Counted from the stretch's first letter, positions 43,696-54,562 are shown. The stretch: 64,000 nt of DNA from Planococcus wigleyi (GCF_014836985.1 NZ_JACSPU010000002.1:372001-436000); one strand, 5' to 3'. Notes: generated from the sequence alone by a model not told the origin. Translations and numbers: made by a program.

Positions 43696-44135
43696 TACAC
43701 TAACCTCCATTTGTTTATTCTAACATAATACTTTTTTTAGTTAAAAAAATCAAAATAAATTTATTATCTAGTAAAATAGACCTTTTTCGATAACTGAATC
43801 CAGGATTATCAACGCGAAAAAATGGAAATATGTTTTATTGGAATAATTATTTAATTCTGATTAGAATGATATTTCGCGAATGGACATAGGTGAAGTGGCA
43901 CTAGAGCGGTTTTCCAAGTTTGACGTGCCTATTTACCTGCAATTTCAAATAATTAATAATGTGGTAAATTAAATAAAAAAAATATCCTATTAAATTTCCA
44001 TAATTAGTAATGTTTAGTTAGTGTTCACTAATTATTCACACTTTTTTAAAGAATTATCCAAAAAAGATTGTGAAAAAGCGCAAGGTGCAGTATATTTAAA
44101 ATAGTTAGAATATTATTTAGGGAGCAGGAGTGTAA
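43696..44135. other. 440-bp AT-rich divergent region between dtpT and the XRE gene
   Basis: It is very AT-rich, with the dtpT leader at the left and the XRE leader at the right. The clear structure is a dyad TTAGTG-TT-CACTAA (44018-44031). No small gene is seen. Confidence 0.5.
44018..44031. promoter_or_regulatory. palindrome upstream of the XRE gene
   Basis: TTAGTG-TT-CACTAA, perfect 6-bp arms, about 105 bp before the XRE start. It is a plausible operator for the XRE protein itself or for dtpT. Confidence 0.35.
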
Positions 44136-44492
44136 ATGAAACAGTTAAGCAAACGAATCAAGGACTTAAGAGAAGCAAAGGGTCTATCTACTGAAGAATT
44201 GGCAGAAGAAATCGGCTTTGCAAAAAGCACGGTTTGGGCTTATGAAAGTGGAAAGAAACAAGTGTCTGTAGTGCATCTCGAGAGACTTGCCGATTATTTT
44301 GAGATATCAGTCGACAGTTTGTTGGATCGCAGCGAACGGACAATCAATGTGGATCTTCAAAATACAAGTTTTTTAAACGATTACAATCTAATGTTGGATG
44401 ACCAGCCGCTTAATCAGCATGAAATTGCGGAAGCTGCATCTTTCATTCAAGTTAAACGCCGTATGGGCAGTTATGGAACCGCAACTAACTGA
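44136..44492 (+). CDS. XRE-family (HTH) transcription regulator
   Basis: This 118-aa protein has an N-terminal helix-turn-helix (residues 1-65): LSKRIKDLREAKGLSTEELAEEIGFAKSTVWAYESGKKQVSVVHLERLADYFEISVDSLL, a textbook Cro/CI-type domain. The C-terminal 50 residues (NEHEIAEA-like DDQPLNQHEIAEAASFIQVKRRM) resemble the oligomerisation or YozG-like tails of small Bacillales regulators. The target is unknown. It is divergent from dtpT, has a GGGAGCAGGAG ribosome site and a strong terminator. Confidence 0.88.
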   Translation: MKQLSKRIKDLREAKGLSTEELAEEIGFAKSTVWAYESGKKQVSVVHLERLADYFEISVDSLLDRSERTINVDLQNTSFLNDYNLMLDDQPLNQHEIAEAASFIQVKRRMGSYGTATN

Positions 44493-44515
44493 TTGCCTGA
44501 AGGCCCAATATAACC

Positions 44516-44556
44516 AAAACGCCTATTCCTTAAAGGGGAATAGGCGTTTTGATTTT
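44516..44556 (+). terminator. terminator of the XRE gene
   Basis: Stem AACGCCTATTCC / GGAATAGGCGTT with TTTT. Confidence 0.9.
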
Positions 44557-44672
44557 TCGGAAACGACTAAGCCAGCAAGAGGAACTGCCTAAAGCGATAT
44601 TCCCTGTTTTCTTGTTTATTCCAAATGCTTCCGGGAAGACATAAAGTAAAATGGATTATGGAGGATGAGACT

Positions 44673-45458
44673 ATGAGCAAAACAATCTTTATTACAGGAG
44701 CAGGAAGCGGGTTGGCGAAAGGAACAGCATTCGGGCTTGCAGAGCAAGGGCATAAAGTGATTGCGCCAGTGGAAACAGCTCCTCAAGTAACGGCTTTAAA
44801 GGAAGAAGCCCAAGCAAAAGGACTTGATTTGGATATATTTAAAATGGATATCAAAAATCCGCAGGACTTGGCACAAATGCTTGAATATGATTTTGATATT
44901 TTTGTAGCCAATGCTGCTATAAATGAAGGCGGTGCCCTAGCAGAAGTGCCGATGGCGAACTTCAGGGAATTATTTGAGGTCAATGTTTTCAGTACTTTAG
45001 AAACAGCTCAAATTGCTGCGCGGAAATTTGTGGATAAAGGAAAGGGCAAGATTATTTTCATGTCTTCTATGGCAGGGATTATGTCGACTCCTTATGTCGG
45101 TCCTTATACTGCAACTAAGCATGCGATCGAAGCCATTGCCACAACGATGCAAAAAGAGTTGGAAAGCCACGGAGTTCAAGTGGCAACCATTAATCCAGGA
45201 GCTTTTGCGACAGGTTTTAACGATCGCAGTGCAGAGGCTAAATGGAAGTGGTTCGATGAAGAAATTCATTTTACGCGGAAAGAAGATATGGAAGAAGCTG
45301 ATCGTGCATTAGAGAGTCAATATGATCCCGCTGAAATGATTGCGAAGATGGTTGAAGTTATACCTCTTGATCACCATAAATTCCGTACAGCTTTTCCTGA
45401 AGAAACAGAAAAGCAAATGAAAGAAGAAGAGGCGAAACGGTGGAGAATGGAGATTTGA
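44673..45458 (+). CDS. short-chain dehydrogenase/reductase (SDR)
   Basis: This 261-aa classical SDR has the cofactor motif ITGAGSGLAKGTA (TGxxxGxG, residues 8-18), NAAINEG (NAG-like motif), the catalytic Ser in IIFMSSMAGIMS and YxxxK in YTATKHAI. The C-terminus is acidic and lysine-rich. The substrate is unknown. ATG 44673 follows GGAGGATGA. The next gene starts 14 bp later and is probably cotranscribed. Confidence 0.9.
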   Translation: MSKTIFITGAGSGLAKGTAFGLAEQGHKVIAPVETAPQVTALKEEAQAKGLDLDIFKMDIKNPQDLAQMLEYDFDIFVANAAINEGGALAEVPMANFRELFEVNVFSTLETAQIAARKFVDKGKGKIIFMSSMAGIMSTPYVGPYTATKHAIEAIATTMQKELESHGVQVATINPGAFATGFNDRSAEAKWKWFDEEIHFTRKEDMEEADRALESQYDPAEMIAKMVEVIPLDHHKFRTAFPEETEKQMKEEEAKRWRMEI

Positions 45459-45471
45459 AGGAGGGGCGAAG

Positions 45472-45969
45472 ATGGAGCGCCAAGCAGAGTTGGTTGCCAT
45501 GCTGGAAAAAGGAGAAGCGGATCTTCATGCTGCTTGCCAATTATTTGATTCATTGGAAACGGTTGATCTGGAATCGCTTCTTGGAACTTGGAGAGGAAAA
45601 GAATTTCTTACTGGCCATCCATTAGACGGTGTCTTAAAGAAACTGAATTGGTATGGGAAAGCATTCCATGATACAGAAAATGTGGATCCGTTGCTGTTTG
45701 AAGTGAAAAGAGGAAAAGTGATCGCAGTCGACCCAGTTCCTTTTATGAGAAAACAGAAATTAACAAAAGCGGTTGGCGGTGAAGCCCGTATGCGGATGGT
45801 GGAGTATCGCGGGAAAGTGAGTGCGGCGATGATCTATGACCATTTGCCGATCCTTGACCACTTTCGGAAAGTGGCAGAAGGGAAACTGCTTGGCATGATG
45901 GACCTGAAGGGAGAACAGCAGCCCTTTTTCTTCCTGCTTGAAAAAGTGCAAGATGAAAAACTGTCCTGA
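45472..45969 (+). CDS. GXWXG / DUF4334 domain protein
   Basis: This 165-aa protein has the GXWXG domain (LLGTWRGKEFLTGHPLDGVLKKLNWYGKAFHD, residues 37-68) followed by a DUF4334 domain (VGGEARMRMVEYRGKVSAAMIYDHLPILDHFRKV). The biochemical role of this pair is unknown; a lipocalin-like small-molecule-binding fold has been suggested for such short beta-rich proteins. ATG 45472 follows GGAGGGGCG. It lies 14 bp after the SDR gene, so the two may act on one substrate. Confidence 0.85.
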   Translation: MERQAELVAMLEKGEADLHAACQLFDSLETVDLESLLGTWRGKEFLTGHPLDGVLKKLNWYGKAFHDTENVDPLLFEVKRGKVIAVDPVPFMRKQKLTKAVGGEARMRMVEYRGKVSAAMIYDHLPILDHFRKVAEGKLLGMMDLKGEQQPFFFLLEKVQDEKLS

Positions 45970-45997
45970 GAGCGTATGCTTGAGGACAGTTTTTTTA
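45956..45997 (+). terminator. terminator of the SDR-GXWXG operon
   Basis: AAAACTGTCCT pairs with AGGACAGTTTT followed by T; the stop codon lies in the stem. Confidence 0.85.
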
Positions 45998-46100
45998 TTT
46001 GTCTCGATCTCCATAGTTTTTCTCGGTATTTCGTCAAAGAAAAAGGCGCAAAAATGTGGTAAGCTAACTCATACGATACGAGTATTAGGAGTGTTCTATT

Positions 46101-47873
46101 TTGTTGGAAAGCGCGAAAAAATTATTGAAGTCCCATTTTGGCTATGAATCCTTCCGGATCGGCCAGGAACAAGCCATTACCCAGGTATTTGAAGGGCATA
46201 ATTCAATTTGCGTCATGCCGACCGGCGGAGGCAAGTCCATGTGCTATCAAATTCCGGCACTGGTCATGGAAGGGACCACCATTGTCGTGTCGCCTCTGAT
46301 CTCATTGATGAAAGACCAAGTAGATGCACTTTTGGCAGCTGGGATTCCAGCTGCTTATATAAATAGCTCCCTCGATTTTGATGAAGTGCGGGAAACGCTT
46401 ATGGATGTGCAACGCGGTGCCATTAAGCTGCTTTATATTGCGCCAGAGCGTCTAGACTCAGAAATGTTCCTGAATGAACTTCAGGGAGTCCATGTTCCGC
46501 TGATTGCTGTTGACGAAGCACATTGTATTTCGCAATGGGGCCACGATTTCCGTCCAAGTTACCGTTTGATCAGCCGGATGACGGAGCTGTTCCCGAACAA
46601 TCCGACTGTATTGGCGTTGACTGCTACTGCAACGCCCCAAGTGCGTGAAGACATTTGCCGGATTTTGAATATCGAAGAAGAACACACCATTATGACTGGT
46701 TTTGAACGGGCAAATCTAACATTTTCCGTCATTCGCGGCCAGGACCGGGAACGTTTTGTAAAAGAATACGTGGAAAAAAACGAAAAAGAAGCGGGGATTA
46801 TCTACGCCGCCACTCGAAAGACAGTGGACTCGGTATACGAAATGCTCATTAAAAAAGGCATTAAGGCTGCAAAATACCATGCCGGCATGCCTGACAATGA
46901 AAGAAAGATCGGCCAAGAACGGTTTCTTAATGATGAAGTGACTGTCATGGTGGCGACAAACGCCTTCGGCATGGGAATCGATAAATCCAATATCCGATTT
47001 GTTATCCATTATCAATTGCCTAAGAACATGGAAAGCTATTATCAGGAAGCAGGCCGTGCAGGCCGTGATGGGCTGCCGAGTGAGTGTATCGTATTGTATG
47101 CTTCCCAGGATGTCCAAACACAGCGTTTCTTAATTGATCAGGCCCAGGATCCAAGCCGAATTCCGGGGGAATTGGTGAAGTTGCAAGGGATGGTTGATTA
47201 TTGCCATACTGAAAATTGCCTGCAGCAGTTTATCATTCATTATTTCGGTGACACGGCGGCTGAACCATGCGGCCATTGTGGAAGCTGCTTGGATGACCGT
47301 GAAAGCATGGATGTTACGAAAGATGTTCAAATGGTTTTGTCCTGCGTCATTCGGATGGGGCAGAAATTCGGCAAGGCTATGACAGCGCAGGTATTGACCG
47401 GTTCCCGCAATAAAAAAGTGCTGGATTTTGGTTTCGATAAATTGTCGACCTATGGAATTCTTAAGCACCAAAATGCCAAAGAAGTGTCGAATTTAATTGA
47501 ATTCATGATTTCGCAGGAGTTGTTGGCGGTTGAACAAGGTTCGTTTCCGACCATCTATGTTCCTGATGGTGGCAGAGATGTATTGCTTGGCAAACGCCAG
47601 GTTTTGAGAAAAGGCGCGGTTGTCACTAAGAAAATTTCCTCTAATGATCCGTTATTTGAAGAACTCAGAGTGGTTCGGAAAAAGCTGGCTGATGAAGCGG
47701 GAGTGCCGCCTTTTGTTATTTTCTCCGATAAAGCATTACAGGATATGGTGGCGAGACGCCCTAAAAATGAAGTGGAATTTTTGGAGGTCAACGGTGTAGG
47801 TGCCAACAAACTTGAAAAGTATGGACAAGCCTTTTTACAAGCGATTCATTCTTTTGATGCCATAAATAACTGA
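46101..47873 (+). CDS. recQ: RecQ ATP-dependent DNA helicase
   Basis: This 590-aa protein is a 3'-5' helicase of recombination and repair. It has FRIGQEQAI (motif 0), MPTGGGKSMCYQIPAL (Walker A), DEAHCISQWGHDFRPSY (DEAH plus the RecQ aromatic-rich loop), LTATATPQVREDI and GRAGRDGLPSECIVLY (motif VI). Four zinc cysteines lie in the RQC region (C-HTENCLQQF, CGHCGSC), and a C-terminal HRDC domain starts near residue 510. The start is TTG 46101 (a second TTG at 46104), 9 nt after AGGAG. It stands alone. Confidence 0.95.
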   Translation: MLESAKKLLKSHFGYESFRIGQEQAITQVFEGHNSICVMPTGGGKSMCYQIPALVMEGTTIVVSPLISLMKDQVDALLAAGIPAAYINSSLDFDEVRETLMDVQRGAIKLLYIAPERLDSEMFLNELQGVHVPLIAVDEAHCISQWGHDFRPSYRLISRMTELFPNNPTVLALTATATPQVREDICRILNIEEEHTIMTGFERANLTFSVIRGQDRERFVKEYVEKNEKEAGIIYAATRKTVDSVYEMLIKKGIKAAKYHAGMPDNERKIGQERFLNDEVTVMVATNAFGMGIDKSNIRFVIHYQLPKNMESYYQEAGRAGRDGLPSECIVLYASQDVQTQRFLIDQAQDPSRIPGELVKLQGMVDYCHTENCLQQFIIHYFGDTAAEPCGHCGSCLDDRESMDVTKDVQMVLSCVIRMGQKFGKAMTAQVLTGSRNKKVLDFGFDKLSTYGILKHQNAKEVSNLIEFMISQELLAVEQGSFPTIYVPDGGRDVLLGKRQVLRKGAVVTKKISSNDPLFEELRVVRKKLADEAGVPPFVIFSDKALQDMVARRPKNEVEFLEVNGVGANKLEKYGQAFLQAIHSFDAINN

Positions 47874-47888
47874 ATAAATATAAGTTGG

Positions 47889-47917
47889 AAAACCCCGTAT
47901 AAAACGGGGTTTTTTTA
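47889..47917 (+). terminator. terminator of recQ
   Basis: AAAACCCCGT / ACGGGGTTTT with a run of T. Confidence 0.9.
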
Positions 47918-47990
47918 TTTGGTGAATTAATTAGACTGTATATTTATACATTATATTCCGGAGTAAACGTTTTTTTTTCTAGCAATAAAA

Positions 47991-48006
47991 ATGGAAGCGC
48001 TTGCAA
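47991..48006 (+). promoter_or_regulatory. cre site (CcpA) upstream of gltB
   Basis: ATGGAAGCGCTTGCAA is a full match to the catabolite-response consensus WTGNAANCGNWNNCW. Its centre is about 95 bp upstream of the predicted transcript start, a position usually seen for CcpA activation rather than repression. Confidence 0.7.
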
Positions 48007-48058
48007 TGTGGATATAAGATTTCGGCTTTTATTTTTGATATTTTTTTACTTGGGGGAA

Positions 48059-48088
48059 TTGTATATATATTCAGACTTATGATATACT
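48059..48088 (+). promoter_or_regulatory. promoter of gltBD
   Basis: TTGTAT (48059-48064), 18 bp, TATACT (48083-48088), about 45 bp before the ATG. Confidence 0.65.
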
Positions 48089-48132
48089 ATCAAAACATTA
48101 TGACACATGAGTGTAATGAAGGAGGCGGTTTG

Positions 48133-51100
48133 ATGAGCAAGAAAGAGTATCCAATCCCACAGGGACTATATCATCCAGATCAGGAACACGAGGCGTGTGG
48201 AATCGGGATGATCGCCAATATTAACGGAGAAAAATCACATGCAATCGTTCAAAATGCGATCAACATATTGTGCAACCTGGAGCACCGAGGCGGCCAATCA
48301 TCTGACACGAGCACAGGAGATGGTGCAGGGATTCTGACGCAAATTCCCCATCGTTTTTTCCTGAAGCAATGTGAAAAAGAAGGCATTACTTTGCCTGAAG
48401 AAGGAAAGTACGGCATTGGTATGCTCTTTATGCCAAAAGATTATGATTTGCGTATGAAAACCAAAGAATTGATCCACCAAATTATCCAAGAAGAAGGCCA
48501 AGTCTGTCTTGGATGGCGTCCGGTTCCGGTCAACGATTCGTTTGTCGGTAAAGTCGCTTCAAAAACCAAGCCTGTGATTCGCCAGGTATTTATCGGTGCT
48601 GCACATGGATTGGAAAACCGTATTGACCTTGAGCGCCGTTTATATGTCATCCGCAAACGGATTGAACAGGAAATGGTCGGCAAAGAAGAATTTAAAGATG
48701 TGTATTTCAGCAGCCTTTCAGCAGGTACGATTGTTTACAAAGGCATGCTTATCCCGGAACAACTCGATTCGTTTTATATAGACCTCAACCATCCCGAATT
48801 CAAATCAGCATTGGCTCTCGTCCACTCTCGCTTTAGTACGAACACCTTCCCAAGCTGGCAACGTTCACACCCTAACCGCTACTCAATCCACAACGGTGAA
48901 TTCAATACCCTTAGAGGAAATGTCAATTGGATGCGTGCTCGTCAGATGCTTTGCACATCTCCCGCTTTCAATGAAGAGGACCTTCAAAAAGTACTGCCTG
49001 TCATAGACGAAACCGGCAGTGATTCTTCAATGTTCGATAATTGCTTTGAATTCCTGCATTTGTCCGGAAGATCGCTTGCCCATACAGCCATGATGATGGT
49101 GCCGGAACCTTGGGTCAATGATCCAACCATCAAACAGGAAAAAAGAGATTTCTATGAATACCATAGTACGCTTATGGAACCGTGGGACGGACCGGCTGCA
49201 TTGGTCTTTACAGATGGCAAACAGATTGCGGCTTGCCTTGACCGAAACGGCCTGCGGCCTGCACGTTATTATGTGACGAAGAGCGGCATGATCGTCATGG
49301 GCTCAGAAGTAGGCGCACTTGATATATTTGCAGATGACATCATTTATAAAGACCGTCTTCGTCCAGGGAAAATGCTGCTGGTGGATTTAGAAGAGGGCAA
49401 AATTATTCCCGATGAAGAAATCAAGCTGCAGATTGCAGGAGAGTTGCCATACAAAGATTTCATCGAGAAAAATATGTTTGATTTGGAAGATTTGCCGGAG
49501 CCGGTCAAACCTACAAACTCTGACGATGCGCAACCTTTGATTAAACGCCAGCTCGCTTTCGGCTATACAATGGAAGAAGTTCAAAAAATTATCAAGCCGC
49601 TAGCAACAGATGGGAAAGATCCTGTTGGTTCGATGGGATATGATTCGCCTTTAGCAGTCTTGTCTAAAAAACCTCAGCTTCTCTACAATTATTTCAAGCA
49701 ATTGTTCGCTCAAGTTACGAATCCGCCAATTGACGCGATTCGTGAACATATTATTACAGCAGCCCGTACAACCATTGGTGCAGAAGCGAATCTGGTTCAA
49801 CCGACTCCTGAAAGTGCCCGCCATATCCGCCTGGAAACGCCGATTTTGACAGATATGGAACTTGAAAAATTGCGTCAGCAACATGTTCCTGATTTCAAGA
49901 CCGCAACCATCTCTATACTGTTTCCGAAAAATGATGGGGAGCAAGCAATGGAACAGAGGTTGGAAGCTGTTTTTGCGGAAGCCGATCAGGCGATACGAGA
50001 AGGGGCGAAATTGCTCATTTTATCCGATCGGGGAGTGAATGAGGAGTTTGCAGCGATTCCTGCGCTATTGGCTGTTTCAGGTTTGCATCATCATTTGATC
50101 CGTGAAGGCACCCGAATCCAAATGAGCATTTTGCTGGAATCTGCAGAACCGCGCGAGGTCCATCATTTTGCGGCGTTGCTCGGTTACGGAGCGGAAGGCA
50201 TAAATCCATATTTGGCTTTCGATACAATCAAAAATTTGATTGAAATAGAAGATATTCCGAATATGAATTTTGAGGAAGCGGAACAGACTTACGTTAAAGC
50301 TGTTACAGACGGCATTATTAAAGTTCTATCCAAAATGGGAATTTCAACCATTCAAAGTTACCGTGGTGCGCAGATTTTTGAAGCTGTCGGTATTCATATG
50401 GACGTAATCGATAAATACTTTACACGAACTTCTTCACGATTAGGCGGAATTGGTCTAGATATCATTGCTAAAGAAGTTCTTATGAGACATGCGGCAGCTT
50501 ATCCGGTTGCTCAAGGAGACGACCAGGCCCTGGAATCCGGCGATGAATTCCAATACCGTGAACATGGAGAAAACCATCAGTACAATCCAAAGACAATCCA
50601 CACACTCCAGCATGCATGCCGGACTAATAACTACGATGTCTTCAAGAAGTATACGAACTTGTTGACGGATGAAAAGGCCAATCTTCAATCGCTGCGCGGT
50701 TTGATGTCCTTTAAGAAACGGACGCCTGTGCCGATCGAAGAAGTGGAAACAATAGAAGAAATCTGTGCGCGCTTCAAAACAGGCGCCATGTCGTACGGTT
50801 CCATCAGCAAAGAAGCACACGAAGCATTAGCGGTGGCAATGAACCGCATCGGCGGAAAGAGCAATTCTGGTGAAGGTGGAGAAGAAGTTTCCCGTTTTAT
50901 TCCGGACGAAAATGGCGACAATCGCCGCAGCTCCATTAAACAAGTGGCATCCGGCCGCTTTGGCGTAACAAGCCATTACCTAGTGAATGCCGATGAAATC
51001 CAAATCAAAGTGGCCCAGGGAGCGAAACCGGGAGAAGGCGGACACTTGCCTGGCAAGAAAGTTTATCCTTGGATTGCTGAAGTGCGCGGCTCTACGACCG

Positions 51101-52719
51101 GTGTTGAATTGATTTCACCGCCGCCGCATCATGACATCTACTCAATCGAAGATTTAGCTGAATTGATTTTCAACTTGAAGAATGCAAATCCAGATGCGCG
51201 AATCAGCGTTAAATTGGTATCCGCTGTTGGTGTCGGTACGATTGCTGCAGGTGTTGCTAAAGGCCGTGCGGACGTTGTCTTGATCAGCGGCTATGATGGC
51301 GGTACAGGAGCGGCTCCTAAAACAAGCCTGAAACATACAGGGCTTCCATGGGAAATCGGCTTGGCTGAAACGCATCAAACCTTGCTGTTGAACGGTCTGC
51401 GTGATCGGATTGTCGTAGAAACAGACGGCAAAATGATGACCGGCCGCGATGTAGTGACAGCGGCTCTGCTTGGCGCTGAAGAATTCGGATTTTCCACTGC
51501 ACCGCTTGTTGTACTTGGCTGTGTCATGATGCGCGTCTGCCATTTGGATACGTGCCCTGTCGGCATTGCAACTCAAAATCCCGAACTGCGTGAAAAATAC
51601 GGCGGCGATCCGGAGCATGTAGCGAATTTTATGCGCTTTATCGCAAGAGAAACACGTGAACTGATGGCTGAACTGGGCTTCCGTACCATCAATGAAATGA
51701 TTGGACGGACAGACGTTCTTGAAGCCAATCAAGCTGTCGATCACTGGAAAGCCGGCGGCATTGATTTGAGCGCCTTATTGTATCAGCCGGACCTGCCTGA
51801 AAAAGTAGGCCGTTATGCGACGGTTAAACAAAACCATGAATTGGAACAGACATTGGATTACCAGGAACTGTTGCCGCGTTGCCGTAAGGCGATTGAAAAT
51901 GGCGAGCGGGTTGAAGTGGCAACGGCAATCCGTAACATTCACCGTGCGACAGGAACGATTGTTGGGAGTGCCATTTCAAAACGTTACGGTGCAGAAGGCT
52001 TGCCTGAGGACACTGTTAATTTGAATTTCCAAGGATCGGCCGGACAAAGTTTCGGTGCATTCATTCCAAAAGGAATGTCGATGAACCTGATCGGCGATGC
52101 CAATGACTTTGTCGGAAAGGGATTATCGGGTGGTAAGATTACGGTTTATCCGGCACTCGATTCAACTTTCCTTCCTGAGAAAAACATCATTATCGGAAAT
52201 GTATCATTCTATGGCGCCTCTGCTGGCGAAGCATATATCTATGGAGTGGCTGGCGAACGCTTTGCTGTCAGAAACAGTGGAGCGAAAATCGTTGTCGAAG
52301 GTGTAGGCGACCATGGTTGTGAATATATGACGGGAGGACGGGTAGCGATTCTTGGGAAGACCGGCAAAAACTTTGCAGCTGGTATGTCAGGAGGCGTAGC
52401 TTATGTTCTCGATGAAGAAGGTACGTTCAGTGAGCGCTGTAATGCCGAAATGGTCCATTTGCAGCCGCTTGCCGACCCTGCAGAAATCGAAGAATTACGC
52501 GAAATGATTCAAAAGCACGTTCATTACACAAGCAGTGCAAACGGCACGCGCTTGTTGGCTCACTGGGATATTTATTCCGCAAAATTCGTCCGGGTTATTC
52601 CTAAAGCTTACCTTCAGATCAATGAACGAATCAATAAATTACAGAGCAGCGGCATGGCCAAGTCCGAAGCGGAAATGGCCGCTTTCGAAGAAAGCAAAAT
52701 GGCCGGTGCCGGGAAATAA
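48133..52719 (+). CDS. gltB: glutamate synthase (NADPH) large subunit
   Basis: This 1528-aa protein (GltA in B. subtilis naming) makes two glutamates from glutamine and 2-oxoglutarate. A short propeptide ends before Cys22 ([10 protein letters not shown]), the N-terminal nucleophile of the amidotransferase domain (about 22-410). The central domain and FMN-binding barrel (about 850-1210) include the iron-sulfur region [20 protein letters not shown]. The C-terminal GXGXG beta-helix domain follows ([23 protein letters not shown]). ATG 48133 follows GGAGGCGGTTTG; the frame is open upstream to 48001 but has no ribosome site there. gltD follows after 76 bp. Confidence 0.96.
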   Translation: MSKKEYPIPQGLYHPDQEHEACGIGMIANINGEKSHAIVQNAINILCNLEHRGGQSSDTSTGDGAGILTQIPHRFFLKQCEKEGITLPEEGKYGIGMLFMPKDYDLRMKTKELIHQIIQEEGQVCLGWRPVPVNDSFVGKVASKTKPVIRQVFIGAAHGLENRIDLERRLYVIRKRIEQEMVGKEEFKDVYFSSLSAGTIVYKGMLIPEQLDSFYIDLNHPEFKSALALVHSRFSTNTFPSWQRSHPNRYSIHNGEFNTLRGNVNWMRARQMLCTSPAFNEEDLQKVLPVIDETGSDSSMFDNCFEFLHLSGRSLAHTAMMMVPEPWVNDPTIKQEKRDFYEYHSTLMEPWDGPAALVFTDGKQIAACLDRNGLRPARYYVTKSGMIVMGSEVGALDIFADDIIYKDRLRPGKMLLVDLEEGKIIPDEEIKLQIAGELPYKDFIEKNMFDLEDLPEPVKPTNSDDAQPLIKRQLAFGYTMEEVQKIIKPLATDGKDPVGSMGYDSPLAVLSKKPQLLYNYFKQLFAQVTNPPIDAIREHIITAARTTIGAEANLVQPTPESARHIRLETPILTDMELEKLRQQHVPDFKTATISILFPKNDGEQAMEQRLEAVFAEADQAIREGAKLLILSDRGVNEEFAAIPALLAVSGLHHHLIREGTRIQMSILLESAEPREVHHFAALLGYGAEGINPYLAFDTIKNLIEIEDIPNMNFEEAEQTYVKAVTDGIIKVLSKMGISTIQSYRGAQIFEAVGIHMDVIDKYFTRTSSRLGGIGLDIIAKEVLMRHAAAYPVAQGDDQALESGDEFQYREHGENHQYNPKTIHTLQHACRTNNYDVFKKYTNLLTDEKANLQSLRGLMSFKKRTPVPIEEVETIEEICARFKTGAMSYGSISKEAHEALAVAMNRIGGKSNSGEGGEEVSRFIPDENGDNRRSSIKQVASGRFGVTSHYLVNADEIQIKVAQGAKPGEGGHLPGKKVYPWIAEVRGSTTGVELISPPPHHDIYSIEDLAELIFNLKNANPDARISVKLVSAVGVGTIAAGVAKGRADVVLISGYDGGTGAAPKTSLKHTGLPWEIGLAETHQTLLLNGLRDRIVVETDGKMMTGRDVVTAALLGAEEFGFSTAPLVVLGCVMMRVCHLDTCPVGIATQNPELREKYGGDPEHVANFMRFIARETRELMAELGFRTINEMIGRTDVLEANQAVDHWKAGGIDLSALLYQPDLPEKVGRYATVKQNHELEQTLDYQELLPRCRKAIENGERVEVATAIRNIHRATGTIVGSAISKRYGAEGLPEDTVNLNFQGSAGQSFGAFIPKGMSMNLIGDANDFVGKGLSGGKITVYPALDSTFLPEKNIIIGNVSFYGASAGEAYIYGVAGERFAVRNSGAKIVVEGVGDHGCEYMTGGRVAILGKTGKNFAAGMSGGVAYVLDEEGTFSERCNAEMVHLQPLADPAEIEELREMIQKHVHYTSSANGTRLLAHWDIYSAKFVRVIPKAYLQINERINKLQSSGMAKSEAEMAAFEESKMAGAGK

Positions 52720-52795
52720 GAAAAGCGGAAGCAGCCGTTCATGTTCAAAAGTGCTGTGATTACAACATGAGAAATCGTGAGTAGGAGGGGAAACA

Positions 52796-54283
52796 ATGGG
52801 GAAACCAACAGGATTTATGGAATATGGCAGACAAACAGTCAAAGAGCGCCAACCGGCTGAACGGACAAAGGACTGGAATGATTACACAATTCCTTTGTCG
52901 AATGAAGAAGTGGCAAAACAAGGCGCGCGTTGTATGGACTGTGGAGTGCCGACATGCCATACCGGAATGGAATTGGATAATGTAACGACCGGTTGCCCTG
53001 TAAACCATCTCATCCCAGAATGGAATGATCTTGTTTATCGTGGCCAGTGGAAAGAAGCCTTGCACCGTGAACACTTGAAAAACAACTTCCCTGAGTTTAC
53101 AGGAACGGCTTGTCCGGCACCTTGTGAAGGAGCTTGTGTACTCGGCATCAATGAACCGCCAGTAGCGATTCGTACAGTAGAACGGTCGATCATTGAGCGT
53201 GGATTTGCGGAGGGTTGGGTTGTGCCTGAGCCACCCAAAACACGTACCGGCAAAAAAGTAGCCGTAATCGGCTCGGGGCCGGCCGGACTTGCCGCTGCAG
53301 CCCAGTTGAACAAAGCCGGGCATATGGTGACGGTATTTGAAAAAAGCGATCGTGTAGGCGGCTTGCTGACGTACGGAATTCCAGAAATGAAGTTGTCCTA
53401 TGATATGGTAACCAGACGTGTGAATATTCTTGAGCAGGAAGGAATTACTTTCATCACAAACGTAGAAGTCGGAAAAAATTACCCTTCTGCGAAACTGAAA
53501 GATGATTTCGATGCAGTAGTCATGTGTACGGGTTCAACAGTTCATCGTGATATTGATGTGGAAGGCCGGGAGTTGGAGGGTGTCCATTTCGCTATGGATT
53601 TCCTTCACGCCAGTACAAAAAGCCTTCTGGATTCAAATTTTGAAGACGGCAATTATATTTCGGCCGAAGGCAAAAATGTCATTGTCATCGGTGGTGGAGA
53701 TACAGGAACGGATTGCTTAGCGACATCAGTTCGCCATGGTTGTGAAAGCCTTGTTCAATTTGACGTTTATGACAAAAAAGGTGCAATCCGCGACGAAAAA
53801 GGCAATCCATGGCCACAATATCCGAAAGTGCACCGCGTGGAATATGGCCATAAAGAAGCAGCGGCCACTTTTGGTGAAGATCCAAGAGCTTACGCAGTTA
53901 TGACCAAGAAGTTTGTCGGTAATGAAAACGGCCAAGTCAAAGAAGTCCATACGGTCAATGTGAAATTGAAGATAGACGAAAACGGCAATCGGATCCGCGA
54001 GGAAATTCCAGGCACCGAAAAAGTATGGAAAGCAGATTTAGTGCTGATCGCCATTGGCTTCAGTGGACCAGAACAAGACTTGATCCAGCAGCTGGAGTTA
54101 GAAACAGAAGTGAATTCAAGAGTAAAAGCGGAATATGGAAAATACACTACAAACGTAGAAGGTGTTTTTGCAGCGGGGGATGTCCGCCGTGGCCAAAGCC
54201 TGATTGTTTGGGCCATCAATGAGGGTCGTGAAGCAGCGCGTGAATGCGATCGTTACCTTATGGGGACTACTGTATTGCCGTAA
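52796..54283 (+). CDS. gltD: glutamate synthase small subunit
   Basis: This 495-aa flavoprotein passes electrons from NADPH to the large subunit. The N-terminal cysteine clusters ARCMDCGVPTCHTG and CPAPCEGACVLG bind two 4Fe-4S centres. The FAD site VAVIGSGPAGLAAAAQL lies at about residue 150 and the NADPH site VIVIGGGDTGTDCLATSVRHG near 290. GVFAAGDVRRGQSLIVWAINEGREAA closes the fold. ATG 52796 follows GTAGGAGGGG. Confidence 0.96.
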   Translation: MGKPTGFMEYGRQTVKERQPAERTKDWNDYTIPLSNEEVAKQGARCMDCGVPTCHTGMELDNVTTGCPVNHLIPEWNDLVYRGQWKEALHREHLKNNFPEFTGTACPAPCEGACVLGINEPPVAIRTVERSIIERGFAEGWVVPEPPKTRTGKKVAVIGSGPAGLAAAAQLNKAGHMVTVFEKSDRVGGLLTYGIPEMKLSYDMVTRRVNILEQEGITFITNVEVGKNYPSAKLKDDFDAVVMCTGSTVHRDIDVEGRELEGVHFAMDFLHASTKSLLDSNFEDGNYISAEGKNVIVIGGGDTGTDCLATSVRHGCESLVQFDVYDKKGAIRDEKGNPWPQYPKVHRVEYGHKEAAATFGEDPRAYAVMTKKFVGNENGQVKEVHTVNVKLKIDENGNRIREEIPGTEKVWKADLVLIAIGFSGPEQDLIQQLELETEVNSRVKAEYGKYTTNVEGVFAAGDVRRGQSLIVWAINEGREAARECDRYLMGTTVLP

Positions 54284-54309
54284 TAAAGAAGGTTAATAAT
54301 ATGGTTTAA

Positions 54310-54356
54310 GGAAAGCTGCAGTTAAACTCATCTTCGAGTTCAACTGCAGCTTTTTC
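54310..54356 (+). terminator. terminator of gltBD
   Basis: AAAGCTGCAGTT-AAACTC pairs with GAGTTC-AACTGCAGCTTT, followed by T. Confidence 0.88.
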
Positions 54357-54501
54357 TGTGGAAAGGATGGACGCGAACGAAGAGAAATTTTAAGGGGAGG
54401 GTCGTCGATGAATGGCCGTCGCTATTTTCGTTTAAAGTAGAAAAATGAGGTATAATTTATGGACCATAGCAGCCTTGTAACAGCTATTTGATAATCCTTC
54501 A

Positions 54502-54526
54502 TTACAGTAATACTTTATCACTGTAA
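54502..54526. promoter_or_regulatory. dyad, candidate operator
   Basis: Perfect arms TTACAGT (54502-54508) and ACTGTAA (54520-54526) with an 11-bp centre. No regulator is adjacent. Confidence 0.35.
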
Positions 54527-54562
54527 CCTATAAGTCTTTTATCTAAATAATACAATATTTGA

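Noticed and set aside
48001..48132. Upstream extension of gltB
   Set aside because: It contains the promoter and cre; the 21-residue propeptide before Cys22 fits only the start at 48133.
51154..51744. 196-codon minus-strand frame
   Set aside because: It is antisense to the FMN domain of gltB; its cysteine/histidine-rich composition is an artefact of the coding strand.
52760..53323. 187-codon minus-strand frame
   Set aside because: It is a shadow of gltD with no family resemblance.
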